Source of the DNA: Macadamia tetraphylla
Lineage: Eukaryota; Streptophyta; Magnoliopsida; Proteales; Proteaceae
NCBI GenBank assembly: GCA_022985045.1
Contig: CM040961.1
Coordinates: forward strand, 60,856,439 to 60,920,438
Direction of reading: 5' to 3'
DNA: 64,000 nt
The notes beneath the pieces are model-generated. The model did no database searches and had not been told where the DNA came from. It saw nothing but the letters and a program-made list of their open reading frames with translations. Each line of letters starts with the position of its first letter. Positions within the stretch are counted from its first letter, which is position 1. Position numbers and translations under genes: made by a program. Of the stretch, positions 35,651-46,763 are shown in pieces.

Positions 35651-37565
35651 TTAATCGTACATTGGTCCCCATAATCTCATGGGTCCATCATTGTTAGTGT
35701 CAAACTTCTCGACTGGAACCCAAATGGTTTTGTACTTTTTAGGACTTTGGTTCTGCCTTTGGAATGGCCTTAGGTTTCTTTGAGTCCTCTGCTTTTCATA
35801 AGATCCATTTGATCTTTGAGGAGTATAGTATCTATAGAGTCCTTGGTTTTGGTATTTCCCTTGTGGTCTATAAGTCTCCCTAGGATAGTTCTTGTATCCT
35901 TGGAATTGCCTTTGGGGCCTCTCAATGGAGTATTCTCTATGAGGTTGGGTTTTTCTATACCTAGGCATAGGTCTAGAGTTTTCTTAGGGTCTATATTACC
36001 TTCTTAGGGGTGTGTAGTAGTAGGCATGGTTAACTCTTGATCTCTTAGTTTGAGAGTTGGGTTTCTTCTTTTTCTTGGAGTGACACTGGTTTATGGTGTG
36101 TCCTGTCTTTTTACAAAAACTACATTTAATGTAAGAGGTGGATGGTTGGTTTCTTTGGTCACCCCTTCTTGGCTTCCCATTTCTAGATGGATTTTGTCCA
36201 TTATAACCCAGTCCTTCTCTTTCATTTGGACTCTTCCTTTGAGAACCTAGAAGGTTGTCAAGGTTCTTTTGCCCCTGGGTAAAGGTGCAGAGGGTGGAGT
36301 TCAACTTAAAGTTTTCTTCCTCCAGTTCACTTACCTTTGAGGTCAGTGCCTCCACTCTCTTATTTAGTGTTTCAACCTCTTTTTCAAGTTTATTTTTATC
36401 AGACTCTAATTTTATACTTTCTTCATATAAGGCCTCGAAGGCTTCTTGAAGTTCCTCATTAGAGTCCCTTACTAAAAGTTCAGGCTGAATTTCACATACC
36501 TCTTGTTCTTCATCTCCGATGGCCATCAAGGCAAGGTTGGTGACTTCTTCTCAAATTCACTTTTCTCTTCTTCATCACTTGAGTCCCATGTGGCTGCATA
36601 GGCCTTTCTTTTTGATTTATTTGGGCATTCAGTTCTGAAATGTCCAGGCTTTCTGCACTCAAAACAAACTATGTCTTTAGTAGGAATTTCCTTGGGTTTA
36701 ATTTTTGTTTTACCTTTTTCCCCATAGGATTTGTCACCGTAGGATTTGTTCTTGTGTTGGAATCTTCCTTTCTTTTTGAGGAATTTGTTGAATTTCCTCG
36801 TGATGAGTGAAATTTCCTTTTCCATGTCGAATTCTTCATCTTCTTCATCATCACTTACTTCTTCGATAGGTTGAGTTGATTTTAGAGCTATGGTTCTCCT
36901 TTTCTCGAATTTGGTTTGTCGCTTCAGCTCTACTTCATGCGTTTGTAGAGATCCAAGCAAGTAGTCCAAGGAGATTTTCGTCAAATCTTTGGCTTCTTCT
37001 ATTGCTGTTTTCTTGGGTCTCCAAGCTGCAAGTAAGGCTCTTAAGATTTTTTTGACTTTTTCAGCGTTAGTATAAGTCTTGCCTAAACCTTTAAGATTAT
37101 TCACAATATCAGTAAATCTAGTAAACATAGAAGTTATCGACTCATTTTCTTTCATAGAGAAGGACTCGTGTCGAAGCGAGTTGGTCTACCTTTCTTTCTT
37201 TTACCTCTCTTGTACCTTCGTGTGTGACAAGAAGTATATCCCAAATTTCTTTAGCCGTGTCACATGCAATGACTCGGTTGAACTCTTGTTCATTGAGGGC
37301 ACATTGAAGGAGCGTAATAGCACGGAAGTTGTCTTTGGATGAGGTGATGTCTTCACCGTCCATTCTCCTTCATCCTTGATCTTGTCTTTCCATCAACTAT
37401 CTTAGTGATGGTGTATGGTCCATTCTCTATGGCTCTCCATACAAGAATGTTGTGACCACACACAAAATTCTTGAATCTGCACTTCCAGAAAGAAAAGTTT
37501 TCTCCATTAAAGTATGGGGGTCTCAAGGCGTTCATGCCTTCTGGTGGTCCTTGGAATGTGACCAT
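35651..37565 (-). pseudogene. Sirevirus-like gag with two zinc knuckles and a coiled coil
   Basis: Minus strand, starting at ATG 37565 about 50 bp after the primer site (NALRPPYFNGENFSFWK). The frame shifts near 37360, 37150, 36530 and 35990, so five pieces make up gag. The middle piece (37155-36526) includes the gag core (YLLGSLQTHEVELKRQ) and a CCHC knuckle, CFECRKPGHFRTEC. The next (36529-35996) has a clear coiled coil (LESDKNKLEKEVETLNKRVE) and a second knuckle, CSFCKKTGHTINQC. The last is basic and tyrosine-rich. The large two-knuckle gag fits Sireviruses. It would form the particle shell around element RNA. Confidence 0.87.
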
Positions 37566-37616
37566 GGTCTTTGACTCACTATTAAGACGATATAGTCTTA
37601 AATAAATTGAGCTCCC

Positions 37617-37628
37617 GCTCTGATACCA
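37617..37628 (-). other. primer binding site of the Sirevirus-like element
   Basis: TGGTATCAGAGC on the minus strand, an exact initiator-methionine-tRNA match, two bases after the 5' LTR end at 37631. Confidence 0.92.
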
Positions 37629-37630
37629 AT

Positions 37631-39145
37631 TGAAATAACCTAGAGGGGGTGAATAGGTTATACTAGTGGAATTAGACTATTTTCGGTAAATAGGTCACTC
37701 GTGTGACAGCAAGTTAAAATAATGCGGAGAAAATAAAATAAGAACAACCACAACACTAGATTTATAGTGGTTCGACTCAATTCGAGTCTAGTCCACTCCC
37801 TACAAGAATCCTCTTGTAAGGTATTCCACTAGCTCTCCCTTTTCGATGCAGTGGTAGGGAAGAAAACCTTTACAATCTTTTTACGGATAAGAGTATCCTT
37901 ACAAATCTCCTTTCCAGGCAGAGAGACGTCTTTACAATCTCTTTTAGAGATAGAGAGAGACCTTTCTCTTTTTAGGATAAGAGAATCCTTACAATCCTAA
38001 GTACAGTCTAGAATTGTAAGAACAAAGATTAATAAGAAATAGTGGAATAAGAGGAATACTTCAAGTGTGGTGCAAATGAGAATGAATAATAAATGATGAG
38101 TGATGCACCTTTTGTAAAGTCCTCTCTTACGGCTTTGACTTGCACAGGAGAGAGTAGAGGACTTTGATTGAGACTTGAGCCCCTTGTTTGGGATTTGTGT
38201 AATAGAATAACTCAAGTAGAAATAAACTTCTTTAATGCTTGCAACAATGCTCTTAAAGCTCTTTCTTAATGAATATTTAATTAAGAGTGATTTAGGTATT
38301 TATAGGTGAACTTAGTAAAGCATTTTAGACAGAGAATCAGGCTATAATGGACATATTCTGGGTCCATCGATCGACCGCCATCGATAGCCGATCGACCGTC
38401 AAGAGCCGTTGTAGGTAAAATATAGTCGTTGGGGCACTTCTAGGCAGTCACCGGTCAACTGGGACTTTCAGTCGGTCGATCGCCTATGGTCTCGGATAGG
38501 TCCGATCGACTGGGGCTTCCAGCCGATCGACCACCTATTGTCTCGGGTGGTTCCGATCGACCGGGGCTTCCAGCCGGTCGACTGCCAACATGACATGCTC
38601 TGTTTTGACAGAATGCTCTCATACTGACCAGTCATCAGTGTTTTGACCATAACTTTTCGGTCCGACTTCAGAATGATCTGAGATCAGTTGCGTTGGAATC
38701 ACAACTCAATTTCCTACAACTTATATGAAGGATTCATCTCCTAATACTAATTTTAAGATTCCCTAAAATACCCTTGAGTCAGGTTACTGTGTGTTCTACA
38801 CCACTTAGAGACTTTCCATACCTGGTCAAGGCATGCTCTATGGTCATTCTAATATGATGCAATGCATATGCATGAGGTGAGTGCATATAAGTATGTGGAA
38901 ATTACAAATTACATTAAAAATAACTAATCTATCCTAGTGGTCTTCTTCTTCACTTGAACCTTCCATTCTTTGGCCCTTCATCTTCTTTCCTTCTTGTTTG
39001 TTGTTTCATGTCTTTAAGCTTCATGTCTTGATTCGACCTTCTAAGGGTTTCTTCAAGCTAATCACACTTTATCAACCAATTTAAAGATGTATGTTTGTTT
39101 GTTAACACCAAAACATGGCAAGGAGTGTGGACATGTTTCCCAACA
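37631..39145 (-). mobile_element. 5' LTR of the Sirevirus-like element
   Basis: 1,515 bp, aligning along its full length with 29181-30697. The TATA box lies at about 38296-38307 (minus) and the GGTCGACC-type palindrome cluster at 38366-38590. It is followed at 39146-39150 by the target duplication ggtat. Confidence 0.93.
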
Positions 39146-39150
39146 GGTAT

Positions 39151-39584
39151 TTCCATGCTATGGGAGAAACAAAATACCTATGTGAAATCAGCTGCAAGAT
39201 TGTTCTTGCGTGGACCGACTTGTTTGTTTTCCCACACCATAATTTGTGTTTAAATTGGGCCCTAAAAAAAATGTGTGAATACCAATTGGAAATTGGGCTA
39301 AAGTTAGAAACTTATTATTGAGGGGGAGTAATTTTGTGTGTGCATCATAAAAAAATTCAAAAAAATAAAAATAAAAATAAAAATGAAAATCTAAAATTTA
39401 AATTTCTTGGTTTAGGTCAGGCACGATTCTGCGTCAAAAAAATTCCCCGCTGTCTGTGTGGACCCGTCAAGATAATCATTTGATCCGAGTCAGCCCTAAG
39501 AAGTCCTTACCAACGGTGGAACTTATAGTTCAACTCATGACACCAAGTTCACCTAGCTCAGCATCGTCTAAATAGTTGGCGAAT
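39151..39584 (+). other. leader of the Tat/Ogre-like element, right part
   Basis: Continuation of the leader interrupted at 29180. An AT-rich run (aaaaataaaaataaaa) is at about 39355-39395. No coding sequence before the ATG at 39585. Confidence 0.6.
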
Positions 39585-41040
39585 ATGGATCCGACTAGTG
39601 GAAGTCAACCAGATGCCCAAGAGAAAAGGAGAGTGGATATGATGCAGTTAGAGTTGGAAGAGTTGCGTCATTTATTCAACCAATTTACCAATGCCAAGCA
39701 ACCTCTGCAACAAACTGAACCTATTTTAACCCCAGGAGAATAGGATTGGACGAAGGTGGGATCCAATACACCTCATACCATACCGAGGCTTGTGGTCGAA
39801 GATGATGAAGAGGAAATCCGACCTGATCTTCCAATTGAATCCCCTAAAACTGAAAGGGAAAGAAAGATGAGGGAACAATTAGAAAGACTTGAAAAGTTGC
39901 TACAGAAGGGGAAGGCCGTAGATGCTCAAGCCACAGAAATTGATGAGATAGTTGTCTTTCCCGGAGCTCGCATTTCAGATAAATTTAAGTGGAACACTGA
40001 TAAGTTTGATGGCAAAGGTGACTCGAGGGCACACTTGAAGATCTTCATTAATATTTCCAGATCATGGGGATTTACTAAAGAACAAATGGAGCAAGCATTT
40101 TTGCTTACTCTTTCAGGCCCAGCTCTTAGTTGATTAACTCAATTGGACCCTTCCCAGACTCAAAATTGGTCAATGATTATGAAAACATTCACCAAGTAGT
40201 ACTCTTACAACACTGAACTAGATATAACTCGACGAGAGTTAAAACTGTTCGACAAGCTTCAAGTGAGGGCTTCACAGAGTTTCTCTTAAGGTTTCAAGAT
40301 AAGGCAGGTATGATGGCATCTCGACCTACTGAAAAAGAACAAGTTGAAATGATTCTAGATAAATTGGCAAATCCCTATTATGATGTGTTATATAGTCAAC
40401 ACATCGAGACATTCTCAGCATTGCTAGCAACAGGGAGAAGAGTTGAAAACCGAATCTTTAGAGACGCGCAACACCGGAACAGTCCCCAAGGTTCCTCAGA
40501 GCATAGTAAGAATACAAGGTATAGTAAAGGACATAATATAGAGATGAACACTAACTACCGCAAGCACTGACCTGCAGCCTACGGTGCATGCAGTAACTCT
40601 TAAGCTTGCTCCAGTTGTCATTAAGCCAAGTCTTCCAGCTCAAAAAGGATCAGTACAGATAAGGCAATTCTTAGATTTGGGGATGCCCTTATTTGTGTGT
40701 TATGAGAAATTGAAGAAAGAATGCCTCTTGAGTACAACACCTGCCCGCCCAATCAGCGAGATCCTCCACCTCCTTGGTACAAGGACAATGAATATTGTTC
40801 CTTCCATAATCAAAAGGATCATCTCACCAACTAGTGTATCATCCTGAAGCATGCAATATAAGATTTGATTGAATCAGGGTAGATTGAACTGGAATTGAAA
40901 AGCCAGCCAAATGTGACTACCAATCCCCTTCCGAATCACGGAACAGTTGAAATGATACAAAGTGATTCAGATGAGAATGATCCTACTCAAAGGATTCAAC
41001 CCTCACCAAAGAGAGGGCGTCTTACTGCCTGAGCTTACCG
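39585..41040 (+). pseudogene. Tat/Ogre-like gypsy gag (decayed)
   Basis: Begins at ATG 39585 (MDPTSGSQPDAQEK). An in-frame TAG is at 39741, after which 39756-40133 stays open and contains the start of the retrotransposon gag domain (FKWNTDKFDGKGDSRAHL and FLLTLSGPALS). TGA at 40131 replaces the tryptophan expected there, and more stops follow. The domain continues at 40310-40570 (QVEMILDKLANPYYDVL). Near 40790-40870 a zinc-binding-like pattern EYCSFHNQKDHLTN is followed by LKHAIQDLIESG, typical of this clade. Forms the capsid in intact relatives. Confidence 0.82.
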
Positions 41041-41160
41041 AGCCTTGCTCAAAGCCAAGCATTCAGAAGCAAAAGAAGAAGAGAATCGGAAGAGAATTGA
41101 AGAAATTCGTTCTTGGGAAGATGAAAGTCTCCCACCCTACAATCTTACACTTCCTCAGAT

Positions 41161-41860
41161 AGAGTCACCTTCATATCACCCAGCATCATATAGTCCATCA
41201 TCTTCCTATCTCCCACATCCTCCATCACCTTCATATCACCTAGCATCATGCCTTCCATCATCTTCCAATCACCCACATCCTCCATCAGCTTCATATCACC
41301 CAGCATCATACAGTCTATCATCTTCCTATCACCCACATCCTCCATCACCTTCATATCACCCAGCATCATACCTTCCATCATCTTCCTATCACCCACATCC
41401 TCCATCAGCTTCATATCACCTAGCATCATACAGTCCATCATCTTCCTATCACCCACATTCTCCATCAGCTTCATATCACCCAGCATCATATAGTCCATCA
41501 TCTTCCTATCACCCACATTCTCCATCAGCTTCATATCACCCAGCATCATACAGTCCATCATCTTCCTATCACCCACATCCTCCATCACCTTCATATCACC
41601 CAGCATCCTATCCTCCATCACCTTCATATCACCCACATCCTCCATTACCTTCATATCACCCAGCATCATACAATCCATCATCTTCCTATCACCCACATCC
41701 TCCATCACCTTCATATCACCCAGCATCCTATCCTTTATCATCTTTATATCACCTACCATCACTTTCTCCATCACCTTCATATCACCCAATATCATACATT
41801 CCATCACCTTCCTATCACCTGGCATCACATCCTCCATCTCCATCTTATCATCCAACACCA
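41161..41860 (+). repeat. 60-bp coding minisatellite
   Basis: Ten consecutive 60-bp units (41161-41760) with exact period and few substitutions, mainly Ser/Pro and Ala/Pro exchanges, then a shifted, decayed tail. Because 60 is divisible by three, the array keeps the reading frame. Confidence 0.92.
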
Positions 41861-42289
41861 GAGTATTGTGCCCCAACTCGGGAAGGATTACCATCACCAG
41901 TTATTGCCCTATTTCCCCCGTATTTGCCGCCATTTCACCTGAAACCTTACTACCTTCCAATTCCATATAACCCTTATCCTTATCCACCACCGCCAAAATA
42001 CTTTCCAATGAACAGATGGTTAGAAGAAGAAATCCAACGTCAGTGTTCAGAGGCAGATTGGTCGAATGGAACTTCTTGGACTGATATGTTAATGAATCCA
42101 GATACTCCCACTCACTCCTTTACTGGATCAGTGAATCTCATAGATAGGGAAGAAGAGTCCCAGATTGACCCTACAACTCTTATTGTACCAACAATAGAAG
42201 ATGTCACGCCAAACATGATCAGGGAAATGGTGGCATTGACTATTGGAGAAATGACCTCAAATGAAATACACCTAATCCATATAGGTGGA

Positions 42290-42600
42290 GAGAGTGACAA
42301 TGATGACAGTGATACTAAAACAGTGAATGCTATTGGAGGAAATGTGCCCGATGTGGATCCAATAGATATCATTCTCCCAATTTTCCCTTCTAATGATGAT
42401 TCAGAGGAAGAAGAAGACGGGGATGAGGATCACTTAATCCATATAGGAGGAGAGAATGACAGTGCTACTGAAGAAATTTTGAAACAGTGAATGCTATTGG
42501 AGAAAATGTGCCTGATGTGGATCTAACATATATCATTTGCCCAATCTTTCCCTCTGACGATGATTCAGAGGAGGAAGAAGATGGGGATGAGGATATAAAA
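42290..42600 (+). repeat. direct duplication of the acidic segment
   Basis: The block from acagtgaatgctattggagg through gaggaagaagaagacgggga (about 42319-42430) recurs from 42484 with about a dozen differences. The second copy enters out of frame, which creates the TGA that ends the long ORF. Confidence 0.8.
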
Positions 42601-43059
42601 GGTGATCAAGAATCAGGAAATGAAGGTCTAGAAGGAGATTTTGTTGAAGAAGACGAAGACGAAGAGGAAGGTCAACAATCAGAAAATGAAGATCTAGAGG
42701 AAGATTTTGGCGAAGAAAATGAAGATAATCAAGAGTCAGAAAGTGCATATTTTGAAATTGAGTTTGAAGTGGAAAGTGAAGGAGAAGATCCCTCCTACGA
42801 CAATGTGTTCTGCTTACTAAATCAAATATGTGAAGATATGTTAGTAACTGAGAAAATGTTGAGGAAAGTGGCAGTCTGACAAGAAGCTGTCAAAGAAGTT
42901 TGTGAAAATCTTAAGGTTAATTTCAAGGATGAACCATTTGTCAAAAGGCTTATTCTGCATTTGAATAACATTATTCAAATAGTTAAAGCTCAGGCTATCG
43001 ACATTTCGGGGGTCCTCCAAGTCCACTATCTGCATATGAAGAAGGGATTGAAGAACCTG

Positions 43060-43940
43060 TGGTAGGCATGATTAGTGATATAAACAAGGAAGATGAGAGT
43101 AAATGCCCTTATAATATTCTCATCAAAAAGAGGCCTGAAGGATCCAAGAAAGTGATGGTCACTAGAAGTGGGAAAGACTATAAAGCCAAGGGGTTGATAG
43201 TGGAACAACCAACTGTCACAAAGATGGCAGTGTAGCAGGCAACCACAACCTGAGAATCAAGTATTAAGCCAGTTGAAGAAGGTGTAGGCCAATGTCTCCA
43301 TTTGGGGGTTGTTAACGGCATCTCCTGCCCATAGGGAAGCTGTAGTAAAGTCCCTCACCAATGTGCAAGTTCCCACAGAGATGGATCTGTCGTGATTATC
43401 TCAGATTGTGGGAGCCACATATGTTGTTCAGGCATTGATGTTCTCTGACTTACCTCCAGAAGGTATCAAGCATACCAGAGCTCTGTACATCACTGTGGAA
43501 TGTAATATGAATACAGTGCCTCAGGTCCTTATTGATAATGGATCAAATCTAAATGTTCTACCCTTGAGGCTGCCATATGTATAGGCTTTAATCTAGATCA
43601 ATTCAAACCCTCGGCTCAGATTATTAAGGCTTACGACAACACCAGAAGAAATGTTGTCGGAATTCTCACAACAATGGTGATAGTAGGGCCAGCCGAGTTC
43701 TGTGTTGAGTTCCAAGTGATAGATATCCTAGCCTCCTTCAACATGCTTCTGGATCATCCGTGGTTTCATAAAGCAGGGGCAGTGTCATCTACTCTACACT
43801 AGAAAGTAAAATTTATCTATGATGAGAAGGTAATTACTATTTCTGGAGATCCTCAGTTAGTCAACACATTGGCTAACATTGAAGTTGGAAAAACTCAAGA
43901 ACAAGAGGTGCGTCTGAGTGGCTTTGAACTAGAAAAGTTT
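43060..43940 (+). pseudogene. Tat/Ogre-like aspartic protease region (decayed)
   Basis: A conserved lead-in near 43140-43200 reads VMVTRSGKDYKAKGL. The protease itself begins near 43430 (ALMFSDLPPEGIKHTRALYI), with the catalytic block VLIDNGSNLNVLP at 43525-43563. DNGS in place of DSGA is usual for this clade. It continues as PAEFCVEFQVIDI, NMLLDHPW and KVKFIYDEKVITI. Several stops (about 43233, 43392, 43582, 43800) and frameshifts break it. Processes the polyprotein in functional relatives. Confidence 0.8.
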
Positions 43941-44029
43941 ATGCTTTTGTTGTTGAAGAGCCAATGAAGGAGAACGTTCTAATGTCCTATGAGGGCATGT
44001 GGAATACCACTGTTGGTCGAATGATGAAG

Positions 44030-45510
44030 CAGATGCATTATTTTCCTGGAATGGGATTGGAAAAATACCAGTAAGGACCCATGAGGTTGCTTGAATTCCC
44101 TCACACTGCAAGAATGCGTGGTTTAGGGTTTTCTCAAAAGGAGGAACAAAAGCTATTAGAAGATATAAGGAGGGGCCGAGGTGGAGCAAGAGCCTATCAA
44201 GGGTATGAGAATCAAAAGATGCTTGTAATGGCAAGAAAGGAATCCTCTTGCAAGAAAAGGGTTGCAAATTATGCTACCTTAGAGAGGTACTTTGTAAAGC
44301 CAGTAGAAGGTTTTCCCAGTTGTGAGGATCTTGACTTTCAACCTAAGAAAGAAGCAAAGAAAGCAGATTTTGGGTTCGAAGTCATCTATCAAGATCAGGT
44401 TGATTGGATCTCCTATGAGCTGGAACGTCTACCATTTAAGGACGATAGTAAAGACAATGGTATTAGTGACATTTTTGAGATAGATGTGATTTCCACAACT
44501 GAAGAAGAATCTACAGTTAACCCTGCATCCCTGATTCGATCATCACAGATTCTCAAGCCTCGTCTTACACTGAAAGAAGTTTGGCAGCATAAATTAAGAG
44601 CTACCTGGCGTCTCAATCTTCTAATCGAGATACCAGCTCACATCTGTTCTTGCCTACGGAAGATGTATCTGGAGGAGTTGAGAAAGGGCAATATCGCTCT
44701 TTTTGTGGGAGCAGTTCATATGCTAGAAAGAGAAGAGCTAGAAGGATGAAAATCTGCCCTTACTGTGTTAGGAGCAACTGCAATGGTTACATCAGAGATG
44801 GAGGTCAACGGTGTGACCGTGGCAAGGGGATGGCCTCACATAAAAGGCTTGAGAAGTTAGATTTTCTGGAGTGAGGCCTGAGTAGCCTGGGGGGAGGTGC
44901 ATCCCTCAGAAAATTCAGGTTTGCAGATCTTGAGATTGATCAACTTGTTTTTACCACAAAAAGTGCCAAGAGTAGGCAGGTTGAATCTGAACTCTTTTGC
45001 CAAGAGAAATTGGGGCATCTTCAGCTCCATGAAGAAGGTGAAAGTAGTGGTGTCAATAAAACCCTCGAGGTAGATGTTATCGCCACTGAAAAGATAGAAG
45101 AGGGACCAATGCCATATCTATTAATTCATCCAGCCTGTGAACCATTGCTCAACTAGACCAATGCAGGATATGACTTCAAGCTCACTAAGACTCCAGGTCC
45201 AATCGGTTCTAAAATCACCACACAGTACACTAAAGAGTCCCTTTCTGTTGACGAGTCTCCTTTTACTTGTATTTTTTCTGAATTTCCTTCTGTTAATGAA
45301 ATTCCGCACTTTCAGTATGTTGAGTTTGTAGTCTTTCCAGTTGTCAATGAAAGTTCTGATTTCGAGTATGATTTGTTTCTTTCTGATGATGATCTTAACA
45401 AAATAACTGACGAATATCATGAATTGTTAAACCAATCTAAAGAAAAAAGAGCTAAACCTTTGAGTGATCTGATTAACCATATAACGATTAAATTTGGTTG
45501 TTTTAACAAA
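44030..45510 (+). pseudogene. G-patch-like and linker region; truncated end of the Tat/Ogre-like element
   Basis: Near 44030-44110 the pattern YFPGMGLEKYQ, a stop, then GPMRLLEF resembles the G-patch-like block found after the protease in Tat-type gypsy elements. An open frame of 222 codons (44081-44749, RARMRGLGFSQKEEQKLLED-type) continues it. Charged linker sequence can then be followed to about 45510 (FPSVNEIPHFQYVEF). Here the homology stops: no RT, RNase H, integrase or 3' LTR is found on this side, so the element is a 5' fragment. Confidence 0.7.
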
Positions 45511-46763
45511 ACATAATGGTTTAATTTATAGAAGAATTAAGGACCATAAAGGCTGTCTAACAGTCTATTCAATAATTTACTCCTATAATGTAATTATGTA
45601 GTTAAATCCTTACTTGTTCAATGCGTCATTTAATTTGATCCAAGATTGAAGTGTTTATCAACAAAAGCAAATTTTAGTAAGCATGCCAATAACTAGAAAA
45701 CCGATTACTAACCATTTAGAAACTGTATGGAATAAACCGTGGTCAAAACCGTTTTAAACCGTGAAACTGAAACCATTTACTGAACGGTTGCAGTATCAGA
45801 AAGTGCAACCATTTAGTAAATGGTGCGGTTTTGATTTCAGCCAAATAAATGTGAATTGAACCGAACAACACCCTATACACCGAAACCGAACCAGAACCAA
45901 TTAACACCCTTAAATAGTACTGTGCTGCTATTTTTGTCCAACAAATTCATTCAGCAATAGGACTGCACAAACATCTGTCCATGACACATTCCTGATTTTT
46001 TTAAGGAAAAGAACGCTACCCGGTTGCACCCTCCATACCTAGACACAAGATGCAATGAAAAGACACCCGGCCCCTGTGGTTGGATTCATGTGCACGCAAT
46101 CCCACTGGCACAGTGGCCATATGATCAGGTACCATTTTTTCTCCCAACTATTTAATAGAGGTTACGTTTGATGGCTCCTTTTTAATTTGGATATTATGTA
46201 TCATGATAATGGGTTTAGTTCTAGTAGTCAATTTCAATGTCAGGGTCCTTGGGACGAACCAGGTCATCTCAATCCCTTAATTTAAATAAAGAACTGTGTA
46301 CTTGATCCTAAAAAATAGCATACACCACAAATTCTATATCATAGGACATGATCATGAACTAATGTCAGATAACATTTGGTCTTGCTTTCATTTCCATTTG
46401 ACATAACATACATATGATAACAGAGTGAACACCACAATACGTTTATATGTTCGGATGGGATATGCTAAGCAGACCGTCATTGCTGAGCATATTTCTACTC
46501 GAAATCCATCCGCCAAAATCTAGTTATAAGTTCAACAATCCACACCATATCAAAAGATATGGATACGATAAGATTACAAATTTCAAAAGAGGTATGGGAA
46601 GGGGAACAGACTAAATTTCTTTACCATGTCTCCCTTCTTTGCTCCTCACCACCTATTCCAACTTTAAGCTACATGTTGGGCAACTTGCCAGAGCAACCAC
46701 TGTGTAAAAGATAAAATCCATGGATCTTCAAGACCCTTAATGCCATTGACAAATTCCAGCCTA
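45511..46763. other. intergenic, with a fold-back at 45772-45824
   Basis: A 21-bp imperfect inverted repeat (accatttactgaacggttgca, right arm at 45804-45824, 11-base loop) lies in sequence rich in aaccg/cggtt, ending near 45915 with aaccagaaccaattaacacc. It resembles a degenerate hAT-type MITE, not proven. From 46550 to 46763 the sequence fits the 3' untranslated region of the minus-strand gene that ends at 46764. Nothing else is recognised. Confidence 0.4.

Larger units (their letters stand above)
29181..39145 (-). mobile_element. complete Sirevirus-like Ty1/copia element, nested
   Basis: A 9,965 bp element on the minus strand with both LTRs (29181-30697 and 37631-39145) and a 5-bp target duplication, ggtat at 29176-29180 and 39146-39150. 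A consensus methionine-tRNA primer site and a polypurine tract are present. Order on its own strand: LTR, gag with two zinc knuckles and a coiled coil, protease, integrase, RT, RNase H, extra ORF, several polypurine tracts, LTR. Extra ORF, multiple polypurine tracts and CG-rich palindromes in the LTR are features of Sireviruses. The LTRs differ by a few percent by eye, so the insertion is moderately old. It sits in the leader of the Tat/Ogre-like element, which is therefore older. Confidence 0.93.
41045..42879 (+). pseudogene. Tat-type gag-protease linker region with 20-residue Tyr/His/Pro repeats and acidic tail
   Basis: A 481-codon open frame (41045-42490) and its continuation (42487-42879). 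After a short charged segment, ten near-identical 60-bp units at 41161-41760 encode a 20-residue unit with the pattern SPSYHPASYSPSSSYHPHPP, followed by degenerate units to about 41860. Then come a proline/tyrosine-rich stretch and a WLEEEIQRQCSEADW block. The acidic tail (DDSEEEEDGDED) is duplicated, at 42290-42483 and 42484-42600. Position after the gag zinc region and before the protease suggests an expanded linker. No known domain is recognised in the repeats. A TGA at 42488 splits the acidic part. Function unknown. Confidence 0.65.

Noticed and set aside
41145..41897. 250-codon minus-strand ORF with repeated MKVMED/GDRKMM units
   Set aside because: It is the mirror of the 60-bp coding minisatellite. 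Any open frame through a 60-bp unit is repeated, and the plus strand has the supported gag-protease context.
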